64,000 nucleotides of DNA from Coriolopsis trogii (Eukaryota; Basidiomycota; Agaricomycetes; Polyporales; Polyporaceae). Below are positions 14,151-25,000 of the stretch, piece after piece (the stretch's first letter is position 1; every line of letters begins with the position of its first letter). Under the pieces are notes generated by a model that was not told where the DNA came from, did no database searches, and saw only the letters and a program-made list of their open reading frames with translations. The position numbers were made by a program, and so were the translations under genes. Where the stretch lies: assembly GCA_020543525.1 (NCBI GenBank), contig JAHYIO010000036.1:248001-312000 (forward strand), written 5' to 3'.

Positions 14151-14539
14151 CTACCACGATAATGTCGGTGGCGAGTCACTAGAAGCCACGCTGGAGTTTG
14201 CGGCTCAGAAAGCGATCTTCATCGCGCCTCACGGCTCGCACTCTTCTCGTGCAGATCTGCGGCATGATCTCGAGCTACAACACCAAGGCACCATATAACG
14301 CGAAGACGTTCCAGAATTTCGTACGGCGCGAGATCACCTTCCACGGCTTCCTCTATACCTCGCTCATGTCCAAACATGAAGAGGAGTTCTACCGGACATT
14401 CCCCAGCCGCGTCGCAAGCGGGGAGATCAAGTACAAGGAGTACAAGGTATACTGGCTCGAAAACACGGGCGAGGCGCTCCTCGAGGTTCTGAAAGGAGAG
14501 AACTTTGAAAAGAGCGTCGTTGTGATTGCAGACGAGTGA
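14151..14539 (+). pseudogene. MDR reductase fragment (last two exons)
   Basis: The fragment starts at an old acceptor (ACAG at 14147-14150) and matches exons 10 and 11 of the complete MDR gene: [24 protein letters not shown], then ICGMISSYNTKAPYN and so on to TGA at 14537-14539. The intron between them has shrunk to about 31 nt and its GT donor is gone (ATCGCGCC instead of ATCGTACG). The fragment is fused to the end of the MINDY remnant, which marks a deletion or recombination joint. It is the counterpart of the MDR gene upstream of kinase A. Confidence 0.85.
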
Positions 14540-14583
14540 TGTGAGTCGAAGCATGCTCACACATTGAGGAGGGCATAGTAGGA

Positions 14584-15243
14584 CTACATCAGGAAACAGC
14601 GCCCACTCCGGAAGGAGACGGGTCTCCGTTTGATCCGAAGGGAGATTGACATCTCCGATGGCCCCATCAGGGAGGGTCAGACTCCTACAGGAGTATAATC
14701 TCCTGCAGGAGCTCGTTGGAGATGTGTATCCTGCAGGAGAGTCATATCTCCATAATACTCTCCACCATAGCCAGAGACATGCTGCCATGTACACAGCAGA
14801 GTACACACTGGTGCTCCTGTGGTTGGTAGTAAGTTGTCACAATGTCACCATAAACAGTTTGCCATCCCACAGGTGGAGGTTGGTGTTGACAGGGTGCTGC
14901 TCAAGGCCGGAGGGATGGAAAGGTACACTCTGTCTGTAGACACTGAGTACGAACATGGTCACAATGGTGTATCAGTCACTGATACCTGATTACTATTGTG
15001 AATAGACTCTAGTCATGTATGTGCCACTATCTAGCTCTCAAGAAACATCACAAAGCTCACAATACTACAACCATGATTGCATACATCGCAAGGAGAACTC
15101 CATCTCCTGCAGGATCCACCCATCTCCTGTCGAGGACCCGGCAGGAGATGCGGGATCAAGATAGATCGGAAATCTCCGGAGCTCCTCCGGCTCTGTCAGG
15201 AGCCTGATGGAGCCAAAAGAGATATCCGCGTTTCCTGATGTAG
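14584..15243. mobile_element. 660-bp non-autonomous TIR element with CTCCTGCAGGA subterminal repeats
   Basis: The ends are perfect 14-bp inverted repeats: CTACATCAGGAAAC at 14584-14597 and its complement GTTTCCTGATGTAG at 15230-15243. The interior has no coding capacity. Next to both ends it is crowded with copies of CTCCTGCAGGA and half-copies (TCTCC, GGAGA), for example at about 14690-14720, 14730-14745 and 15105-15140. No clear target duplication is seen beside it. Confidence 0.75.
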
Positions 15244-15244
15244 G

Positions 15245-15811
15245 TGATGAACTCTGAACCTGGAAGGCTTGGAGCGACCTGTAAGTCACACAAAGAGAGA
15301 TCTTCAGTCAGTGAGCGAACGACTATATTGCATAGTTTAGTACCTGTAAGTCACACAAAGAGAGACTACAAGTACTAGTAAGTAAAGTGTAGTAGAGCAT
15401 AAGTAATGAGTGAGACTTACTCTTCAGTCAGTGAGCGAACGACTGAAGAGCAGAGGGGCAAACAGACTGCCTTATATACTGGAGAGAGGAGTGCATGAGT
15501 AAGCGAATGAAGCAGTCACATGTTAACCATAGAGCGATGAGTAAGAGTCCGTACTCGGCGTATGAGTAAGAGCCGAGAGTATTCTGAGTAAGACATAAGG
15601 TCTAGAATGTTCCGGTGCATTGTAGAACGCACAGGAAGACAAGGGAACCATATGGTCATGGGAATGTACAGTAGTTTCGTAGAGAAAACCGTATATGGTA
15701 AGTAGAAACACAGCCTATAGTAAGCGCTATCTAAACATAGGTAAACATGACCATACAAAGGTTGTGTGCACAACTCCGGACCGGTAGAGCCGTAAATCCA
15801 GAATGTCAACA
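15245..15811 (-). repeat. 3' LTR of the Copia element
   Basis: 567 bp, apparently identical to 21181-21747. The LTR contains internal direct repeats of AAGTCACACAAAGAGAGA and of CTTCAGTCAGTGAGCGAACG. Confidence 0.93.
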
Positions 15812-15820
15812 CTCCCACTC
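15812..15820 (-). promoter_or_regulatory. Polypurine tract of the Copia element
   Basis: In element orientation the purine-rich GAGTGGGAG abuts the 3' LTR, the normal place for plus-strand priming. Confidence 0.5.
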
Positions 15821-15822
15821 GT

Positions 15823-18800
15823 TCAAGATGCAACGGACACAAGACCTATCTCCTCAACGAATTTGGCCTGATTGGAGTAAGGCACGTTCTTCGTGAGGGG
15901 GTCGGCCAATTGGTCCTCAGAAGCGACATAGTAGATCTCGACAGATCCCATCTCGACCTGTTCACGAATGAAGTGATAACGGATCTCTATGTGCTTGGTA
16001 CGACGGTCAATGACTGGATTGACAGACAAGAAGATCGAGCCTTGGTTGTCGAGACACAAAGGCGTCGGATCAGTCACGTCATCTCCGAGTTCATTGCCGA
16101 AGGTCCTCAGCCATGCCAACTGACGACAAGTGTCGGAGGCCGCTTTATATTCCGCCTCGGTCGAGGAGAGCGAAATGGTAGGCTGACGCCTCGATGCCCA
16201 CGATACAGCACCACCTGCCATCAAGAAGACAAAGCCAGAGGTTGAGTGCCGATCATCACGGTCTTCCGCCCAGTCCGAATCTGAGTACGAAATCAGACCG
16301 TCATTAGACGCTCCCTTGTAGCGCAGCCGGTACGCCTTTGTTCCCTGAAGGTAACGCAGGACATACTTGGCATAGTTCATGTGCGCTTCAGAGGGATTGG
16401 CATTGTACTTGGATAACCGTGTGACAGCGAAAGCAATATCAGGGCGCGTCCCGAGCATGGCGTACAAAAGACTGCCAATAAGACTCTGGTAGCGTTGCCT
16501 GAATGAATCGGAAGCGGGCTGATCGGTTTTCACCAAAACAGCACCAGCAGGGAGAGGAGTACGCGACAGTTTACAGTCAGCCATCTGGAAACGCTCAAGG
16601 ACAGACTGGATATACTCTTCCTGGTCGATGTCGAGTGTTCGAGTGGAACGATCTCGAGTGATGCGAAGACCAAGGAAGCGCTTGACTGGTCCCAAGTCCG
16701 TCATCTTGTACTGCTTAGAGAGAGAGCGCTTGACGTGCTTGATGTGACTAGACTGATCGCCAATGAGAAGTAGATCGTCGACATAGAGTACGACAATTGT
16801 TATGTGTTCCCCCCCTTGTCGCCAATATACGTAGATCCCGGCATCAGAATAGGTCCGTTGGAATCCCAAGTCAAGAAGCGACTGATGAATCTTCGCATTC
16901 CATTGACGCGACGCCTGTTTAAGACCATAGATAGCCTTTTTGAGCAGACAGACGTGATCTTCCTTCCCAGGAACGACCCAGCCTTCAGGCTGTTCCATGT
17001 AGATTTCCTCTTCGAGATCGCCATTCAGAAACGCGGTCTTGACATCCATAGATTCGATGTCCCAGTCCTCAAGCGCAGCATGCGCAAGAAGATACCGGAT
17101 AGACTCAAACCGCGCAACCGGAGAGAACGTCTCGTGATAGTCCTCACCCCATACTTGAGTAAAACCGCGAGCAACAAGACGAGCTTTATACCGCCCATCA
17201 TGTTTAATGTCATAAACCCAGCGGTTTGAGACGACGTGTCGACCTTTAGGACGAGGAACAAGTAACCAGGTTCTGTTCTCGATGAGCGAGTCATACTCCG
17301 ACTTCTCAGCTTCGCGCCACTTAGGAGCATCAGGCGATCGCATGGCCTCCTTGTGGGATTGAGGAATACCAGCTTTCGACTGAGCAGCAGCGAGAAAAGC
17401 GAGGAAAGTCTCTGCCTCCCACTGATCTCCATCCGGATCTGTCCGAGCGTCAACATGAACCGGGTTCTTGTCACCATAGATGTTGTCCTGAGTCCTACTC
17501 GGGTGGGGAATGCCTGCTTTGTCACGACGAGGACGGTCACGAGCAATGCTAGGCTGATTATCTCCCACTGGTCTGTTACGACCACGACGGTGAGGAGGAT
17601 GAGGAGCAGGAACAGGTGGTGGTGTTGGAGGACGATCAGGGGCATTAGCCGGAGCAGGTGCTTCAGGCGCATCATCGTCTACAGAGTGATCAAGCGGTGG
17701 TGGGACATCAAGCGGAATGGGAAGGGGAATGTCCAGGATGTCATTGGGATCGACCGAGTCAGAGTCGTCGTTCGAGGACTCATCCGACTGGTCATTCACA
17801 AACGGATTATCACTGGGGGCGACAGGTTGATTGCCAGGAAGTTTTCGTGCAGGGAAAGACTCTTCATCGAATGTCACATCGCGGGACACGACGATAGAGC
17901 GGGTGGCCGGATTCCAAAAACGATACCCCTTGGAACCCTGCTCATACCCCACGAAGATCATCTCGACTGCCTTCTTGTCGAGCTTCCCTTCGCGCTTCGC
18001 CTTCTGCACATGCACAAAGGCTTTGCACCCAAACACGCGGAAGTAGGAAACGTCCGGTATGGTGCCGTCCCACAACGTGATAGGGCATTGCCATTTGTGT
18101 CGTCGCATAGGTTGACGATTGTAGATATGAACAGCTGCATCGATGGCAAGTTGCCAGAAACCGTGACTAAGTCCAGCCTGATGTAACATACACAAAGCCT
18201 TCTCGGTGATGGTACGGTTCCAGCGTTCAGCACGTCCATTCTGTTGAGGTGAACCCACAACTGTCTTCTGGTGCTCGATGCCATGCGAACGAAGAAGCTC
18301 GCTGAACTTGCTAGACGTGTATTCCCCCCCTCGATCAGAGCGGACTTTCTTGATCTTTTTACCGGTCTGAGTCTCAGCCCATGCCTTATAGTCGAGGAAT
18401 GCTTTAACAGCGTCCGACTTGTGCTTAAGGTAGTAGGCGCGAGCAAGACCAGAGTAATCGTCAATGAAACCGGCAAAATACTTCCATCCTCCGATAGCCT
18501 GAGTACGCATCGGTCCATCGAGATCTGTATGGATGAGCTCGAGAACTTCAGTCGCACGCTTCTCAGAAGGTGGAAAGGGGGCGCGAGTGGATTTGCCAAA
18601 GGCACATCCGTCACATGGCTCTTCATCCGCAGGATCAACGGCATCAACTCCCTTGGTGTTCTTAGGAAGATGACGTACCACGTCCTTGCCCGCATGACCA
18701 AAGCGACGATGCCAGGTCTTGAAGCGACGGACATTGAGGTGGACACGCTGACAATTACGGAGTTCGAGGAGCGTCCAGTACGTGTTGCTATTCGGGTTGT

Positions 18801-20478
18801 ACCTCGCCTCAAGGATCTTTCGACCCATGATACGAATCATCGAACCATGTTTGACAGCACCATCAGGTAGCTTGTCAAAGATACACATGCGACCTTCGCC
18901 TTGGAACAAGGAATAACCATTGCGCTCGATGGAGCCCGTCGAGAAAAGACGACCTTCCACATGCGGGATGTAGTAGACGTTGTTGAAGGTGACTGGGACG
19001 CTCTGATTATCGATGTACGCGATCCCTTCAACCGTTCCCGATCCAAGCGCATGGATAACACTACTTTCACCTGACGCAGCCGTTCCAAAGGGAACAGTGG
19101 TCTCGAAAGGCTGGTAGGTAGAAAAGTCAGACATGTCGCCGGTGATATGTTGAGAGGCTCCTGAGTCCATAAGCCACATGGTCCACTTCGAGCTGTCCGA
19201 GGCCATAGCCTCATCATAGAAAGAAGCAGCGATGTTCGAGGGACCCGAAAGTACGTTTACAGCAGATACAGACTCAGAGACGACATGTGCATGGCTATGA
19301 GAAGTAGTGTCCTTGTTCTTCCCCTTGTCCTTGTCCTTATCCCTCTCCTTCTCCTTCTTCTTGCCCTTGGGACGCTTGTCTGGGTGCTTCTTGTAGCAGT
19401 TGGACTCGTGGTGAGAACTACCGCCACAGAAGGAGCAAGGACTCTTAGGCTTCGGCTTGGTCTGGGAGACCTTGTTGGCGGACTGTCCGTTCTTGCACAA
19501 TGACTCCTCGGCCAAGGTCTTCGACTGGATGTCGTCGAGGGTGACCTTGTCGATGTCCGTAATAGCCATTAGCGCAGAAACCATGGACTGGTAGGACTCG
19601 GGGACCTTCGACAGCAACAGGAGAGCCTGCATGGTCTCGCTGAGCTTGACGCCGTTGCTATCGATGTCGCGAAGGCGGTTGATGATCTTCATCATCTGGT
19701 CCTGGAGAGGCTTCGAATCGTTCATGCGAGGCTCTGCAACGAGCGACTCGAACATGCCCCAGACGTGAGCACTGTTGGGCGTGCCAAACTTCGTCTTGAT
19801 GGCGGCCCAGGTTTCAGCGGCTGTCATGGTACGAGGAGCAGCACCACCTTGACCCAGAACCTTCGCATCGAGGACGTAGTGGAAGTTCGGTGAGACCCGC
19901 ATATACATCATGCCGCGAGCCTGCCCATTGAGCTTCTGCCATGCCTCTATGGCGACTAACTCCGCCGCAGTGGCAGTAGTACCGGCAGGAGAGGGCTCAG
20001 TCTTGGTGCCTTCGACAATCTCCCAACAGCCCATGAAGATGAAGTACCCCTTGAGCTTTGCAGCCCAGTCATTGTACTGGTTCGCCGAAGAAAGGATAGG
20101 GATCGAGTCGATCTTGACGTCTCCCATGATTGAAAGCAGGTACTGAGAAGAGTGGAGATAATCCTCGTCGTCGAAGTCTAGAGTGAAGGATATAGGCGCA
20201 ACAGATGGAAGCGCAGTGACGAGAGGAGGAGGAAGAGTTTCGATTGGAGAGAGATGCGGAGATGCGACGAGAGGGGTGTCGTATGGGGTGTTAGAGGCGA
20301 GAGGAAGCGCTACGACAAGTGGTGTGTCGTAGGGTGTATCGGATGCGACTGGAAGAGCTGTGTTGACTCCAGCAAGAAACTCCTCGTCTGCTTGGTAGGG
20401 AGAGATAGGTTGCCAAGCGAACGATGTGGGATCTTCCGGTAAAGCAACGTTGTTGTACCGATGAGGACAGGGGCTCAT
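15823..20478 (-). CDS. Copia Gag-Pol polyprotein, 1551 aa
   Basis: The single reading frame has domains in Copia order. Gag opens with ILSSANQYNDWAAKLKGYF. A CCHC zinc knuckle CSFCGGSSHHESNC lies near residue 347, and aspartic protease MDSGASQHITG near 436. The integrase zinc site has HRRFGHAG (near 588) and CDGC (near 621). The integrase core carries HTDLDGP (near 649), SDRGGEYTS (near 712) and GRAERWNR (near 745). Reverse transcriptase YVDDLLLIGD is near 1230 and RNase H STEAEYKA near 1437. Integrase before reverse transcriptase identifies Copia rather than Gypsy. All catalytic residues checked are present. The ATG at 20478 is about 700 nt from the 5' LTR; that leader shows no other coding domain. 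Confidence 0.95.
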   Translation of the reverse strand: MSPCPHRYNNVALPEDPTSFAWQPISPYQADEEFLAGVNTALPVASDTPYDTPLVVALPLASNTPYDTPLVASPHLSPIETLPPPLVTALPSVAPISFTLDFDDEDYLHSSQYLLSIMGDVKIDSIPILSSANQYNDWAAKLKGYFIFMGCWEIVEGTKTEPSPAGTTATAAELVAIEAWQKLNGQARGMMYMRVSPNFHYVLDAKVLGQGGAAPRTMTAAETWAAIKTKFGTPNSAHVWGMFESLVAEPRMNDSKPLQDQMMKIINRLRDIDSNGVKLSETMQALLLLSKVPESYQSMVSALMAITDIDKVTLDDIQSKTLAEESLCKNGQSANKVSQTKPKPKSPCSFCGGSSHHESNCYKKHPDKRPKGKKKEKERDKDKDKGKNKDTTSHSHAHVVSESVSAVNVLSGPSNIAASFYDEAMASDSSKWTMWLMDSGASQHITGDMSDFSTYQPFETTVPFGTAASGESSVIHALGSGTVEGIAYIDNQSVPVTFNNVYYIPHVEGRLFSTGSIERNGYSLFQGEGRMCIFDKLPDGAVKHGSMIRIMGRKILEARYNPNSNTYWTLLELRNCQRVHLNVRRFKTWHRRFGHAGKDVVRHLPKNTKGVDAVDPADEEPCDGCAFGKSTRAPFPPSEKRATEVLELIHTDLDGPMRTQAIGGWKYFAGFIDDYSGLARAYYLKHKSDAVKAFLDYKAWAETQTGKKIKKVRSDRGGEYTSSKFSELLRSHGIEHQKTVVGSPQQNGRAERWNRTITEKALCMLHQAGLSHGFWQLAIDAAVHIYNRQPMRRHKWQCPITLWDGTIPDVSYFRVFGCKAFVHVQKAKREGKLDKKAVEMIFVGYEQGSKGYRFWNPATRSIVVSRDVTFDEESFPARKLPGNQPVAPSDNPFVNDQSDESSNDDSDSVDPNDILDIPLPIPLDVPPPLDHSVDDDAPEAPAPANAPDRPPTPPPVPAPHPPHRRGRNRPVGDNQPSIARDRPRRDKAGIPHPSRTQDNIYGDKNPVHVDARTDPDGDQWEAETFLAFLAAAQSKAGIPQSHKEAMRSPDAPKWREAEKSEYDSLIENRTWLLVPRPKGRHVVSNRWVYDIKHDGRYKARLVARGFTQVWGEDYHETFSPVARFESIRYLLAHAALEDWDIESMDVKTAFLNGDLEEEIYMEQPEGWVVPGKEDHVCLLKKAIYGLKQASRQWNAKIHQSLLDLGFQRTYSDAGIYVYWRQGGEHITIVVLYVDDLLLIGDQSSHIKHVKRSLSKQYKMTDLGPVKRFLGLRITRDRSTRTLDIDQEEYIQSVLERFQMADCKLSRTPLPAGAVLVKTDQPASDSFRQRYQSLIGSLLYAMLGTRPDIAFAVTRLSKYNANPSEAHMNYAKYVLRYLQGTKAYRLRYKGASNDGLISYSDSDWAEDRDDRHSTSGFVFLMAGGAVSWASRRQPTISLSSTEAEYKAASDTCRQLAWLRTFGNELGDDVTDPTPLCLDNQGSIFLSVNPVIDRRTKHIEIRYHFIREQVEMGSVEIYYVASEDQLADPLTKNVPYSNQAKFVEEIGLVSVAS

Positions 20479-21161
20479 GGCACAATTGTACCAACCGTCG
20501 CTTTGAAGGTGGGCGTCGACTTGTTCGTCAGAGTCCCAAACGTGTGGAAGATCCTCGCAGGATTCCTCGTTGCCTGAGCTGTCAGAGGATGCTTCTGTCG
20601 AAGTATCAACGATGTCCTCGACTTCAGACTCAGAGGAATGAGGAGATGCTGGAAGAGTCGGCTCCAGAACGGTGGTTCAAAGTATACGCGATGATTGACG
20701 TGCCACGTGCGAGGAAGGTGGACAGGGGCACCTTTTGAGGTGAACCAGAGAGCCAGTAAGCCGAAATTACCGACAATCCGGGTAGAAGTCGCCAACTGTG
20801 CCCAAGAAACGCTATAGTAACTACCGAGGCAAAAAGGTATCGTAAGGAGGGTCCGAACGGTTGTCCTCCGGTCCAAAGGTGCTAACCACCCCGGGTACAA
20901 CAGCTGGCGGGCACAAGTGCGTGGCCTGGCTGAGGGATGCCTGAATCACCCAGGTGCCTCGAGAGCACAACAGGTGTTACAACGATAGTAGACTAGAGAC
21001 TGACTACGAAGCGCTCAGGGCTGCGTCACGAGCGCAGAAATGTCCCCCTGGCAGCAGTGTCGGCGGGCACAGTCAAGAGAGTAGGAAAGTGGGATGCACG
21101 GGCAGAGAGTCGACGTACAAAGAGTTGCGCGCAGAGGTGTCGACAGAGAAGCAACCGATTA
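20479..21161 (-). other. Untranslated leader of the Copia element
   Basis: This lies between the primer-binding site and the gag-pol start. Several short reading frames occur but none with a recognisable domain. Confidence 0.5.
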
Positions 21162-21180
21162 GAGCGCAGGGCTCATAACC
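21162..21180 (-). promoter_or_regulatory. Primer-binding site for an initiator tRNA-Met half molecule
   Basis: Directly inside the 5' LTR the plus strand reads GAGCGCAGGGCTCATAACC. This is the D-stem/anticodon-arm sequence of eukaryotic initiator tRNA-Met, with anticodon CAT, not its 3' CCA end. The minus strand would therefore pair with a tRNA cut in the anticodon loop, as described for Drosophila copia. Confidence 0.75.
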
Positions 21181-21747
21181 TGATGAACTCTGAACCTGGA
21201 AGGCTTGGAGCGACCTGTAAGTCACACAAAGAGAGATCTTCAGTCAGTGAGCGAACGACTATATTGCATAGTTTAGTACCTGTAAGTCACACAAAGAGAG
21301 ACTACAAGTACTAGTAAGTAAAGTGTAGTAGAGCATAAGTAATGAGTGAGACTTACTCTTCAGTCAGTGAGCGAACGACTGAAGAGCAGAGGGGCAAACA
21401 GACTGCCTTATATACTGGAGAGAGGAGTGCATGAGTAAGCGAATGAAGCAGTCACATGTTAACCATAGAGCGATGAGTAAGAGTCCGTACTCGGCGTATG
21501 AGTAAGAGCCGAGAGTATTCTGAGTAAGACATAAGGTCTAGAATGTTCCGGTGCATTGTAGAACGCACAGGAAGACAAGGGAACCATATGGTCATGGGAA
21601 TGTACAGTAGTTTCGTAGAGAAAACCGTATATGGTAAGTAGAAACACAGCCTATAGTAAGCGCTATCTAAACATAGGTAAACATGACCATACAAAGGTTG
21701 TGTGCACAACTCCGGACCGGTAGAGCCGTAAATCCAGAATGTCAACA
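21181..21747 (-). repeat. 5' LTR of the Copia element
   Basis: 567 bp, apparently identical to 15245-15811. It serves as promoter LTR in element orientation and is followed directly by the primer-binding site. Confidence 0.93.
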
Positions 21748-21752
21748 GTAGG

Positions 21753-22044
21753 CTCGGGCTATTGTAATGTACGGTACAAGCTATTGTTTTTCTTTCGATG
21801 CGTGCATTCGAAAGAGCGTCTGGACACATATGCCCTCTCTCTCGCTCGCCTGTAGTCTGTCCAATCTTATAATTCATGTTGAGGTTCCGTGCACAACGTG
21901 ACTTCAGAAACTTCAGAAGATGGTATTGCGAGATGCGAGCTAGGTCGCAATTACATCTGCAGTATAATACACTATGTCGAGCAAGTAGAGGAGTACAATG
22001 TAGCGTAGCACAGGAGATGAGTGACGTCGAGAGGCCAACAGCGG
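21753..22044. other. Right part of the split spacer downstream of FunK1-C
   Basis: It matches about 5275-5624 downstream of FunK1-A, for example TGCCCTCTCTCTCGC and ACAATG-AGCGTAGCACA-type stretches. It shows that the DNA left of 14584 and right of 21752 was once continuous. Confidence 0.65.
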
Positions 22045-25000
22045 TCAGATAGGAGGCGGTGATGGCGTCCTCAGGCTCGTGCGTGTCGAGCGCACTCGCT
22101 TCGAAACCCGTTCCTCGCGCTCCCGCTGCGAAGAGCCTGTGGCATTTGCGGATTGATCTTCCACGACCGCCTCGCTTCCCCTCTTACGACCTCTCTCCGT
22201 CCACGACGGTGTCACATATTTGGGTGGTGCACTCGCGACCATTCTCTTGGGGGCATTGGCACGCCGCTGCGCTGAGCGCGTTGGTGACTCCGGTGCCGGG
22301 AGAGCGAAAGTATGTATATGGCATCAGCAAAAATCCCCCCTCCTAATAAGATCTAATCAAAACATAATAAGACACAATACGAGGATTTAGATCGATAAGA
22401 TCGATTATATCTCAAAAGTTAAATCCCTTCTAATGAACACAAAAAGACTCCATAAGGGCGCAATTAGATGACATTTAGATGTATCATTCGGTGCTCGTCG
22501 TCGTTCCATTCGTCGCGCATAGGTCAGATATCTACTGTATGTGCATTGAGTCATCTAACTACTACAACAGAAGCGTACAGTATGATATTAGTCAGTAGTA
22601 TCCCACATCAGCTCACCGGATGATCGCTAGCTGATGGTACAGTGGGTGAGAAGGGCTCTACATCAGCCAATGTACGTGGCCTACTCGAGAGAAAGATGTT
22701 GCTACAGGAGTGGTGTACGCGCAAAGTTAGCTCTGGTCACGATGCGGTCATGAGCGTGATGCGCACACACCTGGGTCTGATTCAAGACAGCGGCCACGAC
22801 GGTGAGCGTGATGCAGTATCGAATATGGCACTGAAAAGAGAGACGGTTGGTATCAGCCCCGCAATGCGCCAGAAATTATGCTTGCATGAACGTACCGAGT
22901 GCCGCTGGTCACTCTCAAAGATACAACCGTCACGTAGTCAAGTTGGAATTCTTGCTGAGATGCAGAATTGTGGGAATTCGTCAAAGATGCCATCGGGCAA
23001 GGTCAAGTAATGCAAAAGAGAAGAACTGTCGGCCGTGGTGATTAGTTGGACATGTAAAACGAGAGCGTAGATGCAGAAATGATCGGGACTGACCACACAA
23101 CAGCCTCTTGAGCATACCTGTCCAGGAGGCCATATGCGAGTAAAAGAACTTCAACGCCGAGGGCCATAGCGTCGTCAATGGTCTGCCTGTTGTCGAAGCC
23201 GAAGGTGCCAAGAAAGGGGGTCAAAGATAGCGAGAAGACCACTAGACTGAAAGCCGTTTGGAAGTCAGGCAAGCAAAGAGAGGCGAGGGTGGCGACGGAG
23301 ACATGAGTGTGGTCATCGTGTAGAGACAATGGTGGTGAGTGAACGAGAGTAAGTGTTGAACATTGCGAGGCTAGAGAGGACACGTCAGCGGGGGCGCTTA
23401 GTCATATGTTCCCACGCTACCTGTCTCATATCTTGTCGCGACTCTCGGACCACTCGTAGCTACATCCACAAGCTGCGCTGCCATATCAGTAGCCTCTCCT
23501 CCTCGCCTGTCCAACCACGGGCATGAACATCACTCGCATAGATCCAGAACTATACATGACGGAGCGAGGCGACACGCCGCGTCATCGTCGCCTCCTCTGC
23601 CGGAAAGATCACAGTGGACACTGTCTTCGCTTTCGGGCTCAACCAGCTTCGTCGCACCCAATCCTTATGCGCTGCCATGCTCACGATGCGCCCAGGTTCA
23701 GGTACGCATGCACAGTGAGCGAGTCTGTGAGCACTGAGCATTGTTCTCACTGGCACTGGCTGCTTCAAGATGCTGCGTCACTTGCGCAGACTTGGGCCGG
23801 CGCTGGGTTCTGAGGTTTGGGCACGAGTCAAATGCGCCTTCGCGCGGGACCCTGGACATGTCGTGTGTCGCGGTGATGACCCAAAGAGGTACGTGACAGA
23901 GACGTTGCTTCCCTCTCGGGTAGTCCTACTCGTAGCTACAGTGAGCGGTAGACGACTTGTACTGGTATCGTCTGTCCTGTTTCCCCCACAACATGGATGC
24001 ACATTGCAGTGTACATAGTTGAGTACATGGCCTGGCCGATGGTCACGAAGAGCGTTGGGATACCTCAGTGAGACATTGAGTGAGCCCTGAGACCGATTAG
24101 GTCGCGTTGAGTTGCCAGTTAGTTTTGGGCTAGCGCTGACAGTGACGAAAAGCGCGATAACTTGACGCCAAGACCTAAATCATCCCTAATTAGAGCGGGG
24201 GATTTTTCCTGATGGGGCCGCGAGGTTTGGGTTCTTGTCGGCGAGTAGTGGCATGTTGGACACCAACCGCTCGCGGTTGTCGAGGAGGGTGCATTCTACC
24301 CAATCGTCTTCCGGCTAGCCATCGCTCGCAAGAGCCTTCTCAAAGAGGGGGAGGACCATGTCGTACGTGATGACATAATCCTTGGCCGAGCCATTCATCA
24401 ACGATGTGCACTGCTTACGGACGAGGATCTTGAACTCTTGTAGGAGGGTTGTGAGTGGCGCGTTGTCTTTGATGACAAGTTTCCATGCCGGCATGTTGTC
24501 TTGGAAAGGGCTTGCCAGCCAGGACTGCTTGGCAGAGAACGCCTCTTCGTCGCGGCCATGTATGAAGATGGCTGCACACCTGCTCTGGCCAAGTGTGTGG
24601 TTGGTATGCCGTAGAACAATCCACAGCAACACCCAATAGACCCCCTCGAGATTGTGATGAACGTCGTGTATGACAGGGAGGTGCGTCTGGAACATAAGTA
24701 GCAGCTCCAGGGCCATGAAGTAGAAGGTGCCCTAGAGAGACCGGAGTCAAGAAAAGGTCGAGATATTAGTGATGCAGGGACTTACCGTTCGTTCTTTACG
24801 AAATTCACCCCCGCCTGGTGGGTTGTCGCTACCTTCCAGATCGCCATCTTCAGCGTCGTCATCGCGAGGCATGTCATCCACAAGACCGGTAACAGGGTCG
24901 GCGGTCATTGCACTATAGTCGAAGTCGTGTACGAAGCCTTTATAGGAGCCCTCGCACGGCTTGTCTACTATGAAGATGTTCCCAAGGCTGATGTCACGAT

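Larger units (their letters stand above)
15245..21747 (-). mobile_element. Complete Copia LTR retrotransposon
   Basis: Two 567-bp LTRs (15245-15811 and 21181-21747) look identical by eye. In element orientation they begin TGTTGACATTC and end GAGTTCATCA. They flank one uninterrupted gag-pol reading frame on the minus strand. A perfect 5-bp target duplication GTAGG sits at 15240-15244 and 21748-21752. The left one overlaps the end of the 660-bp element, so this insertion is the younger. Intact coding, identical LTRs and a clean target duplication suggest a recent, possibly active copy. Confidence 0.95.

Noticed and set aside
15290..15440. Direct repeats spaced like a CRISPR array
   Set aside because: They are internal repeats of a retrotransposon LTR in a eukaryote, few in number and unevenly spaced.
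21162..21180. tRNA gene, because the anticodon-arm sequence of initiator tRNA is present
   Set aside because: No acceptor stem, T arm or CCA-proximal part follows; its place next to the LTR makes it a primer-binding site.
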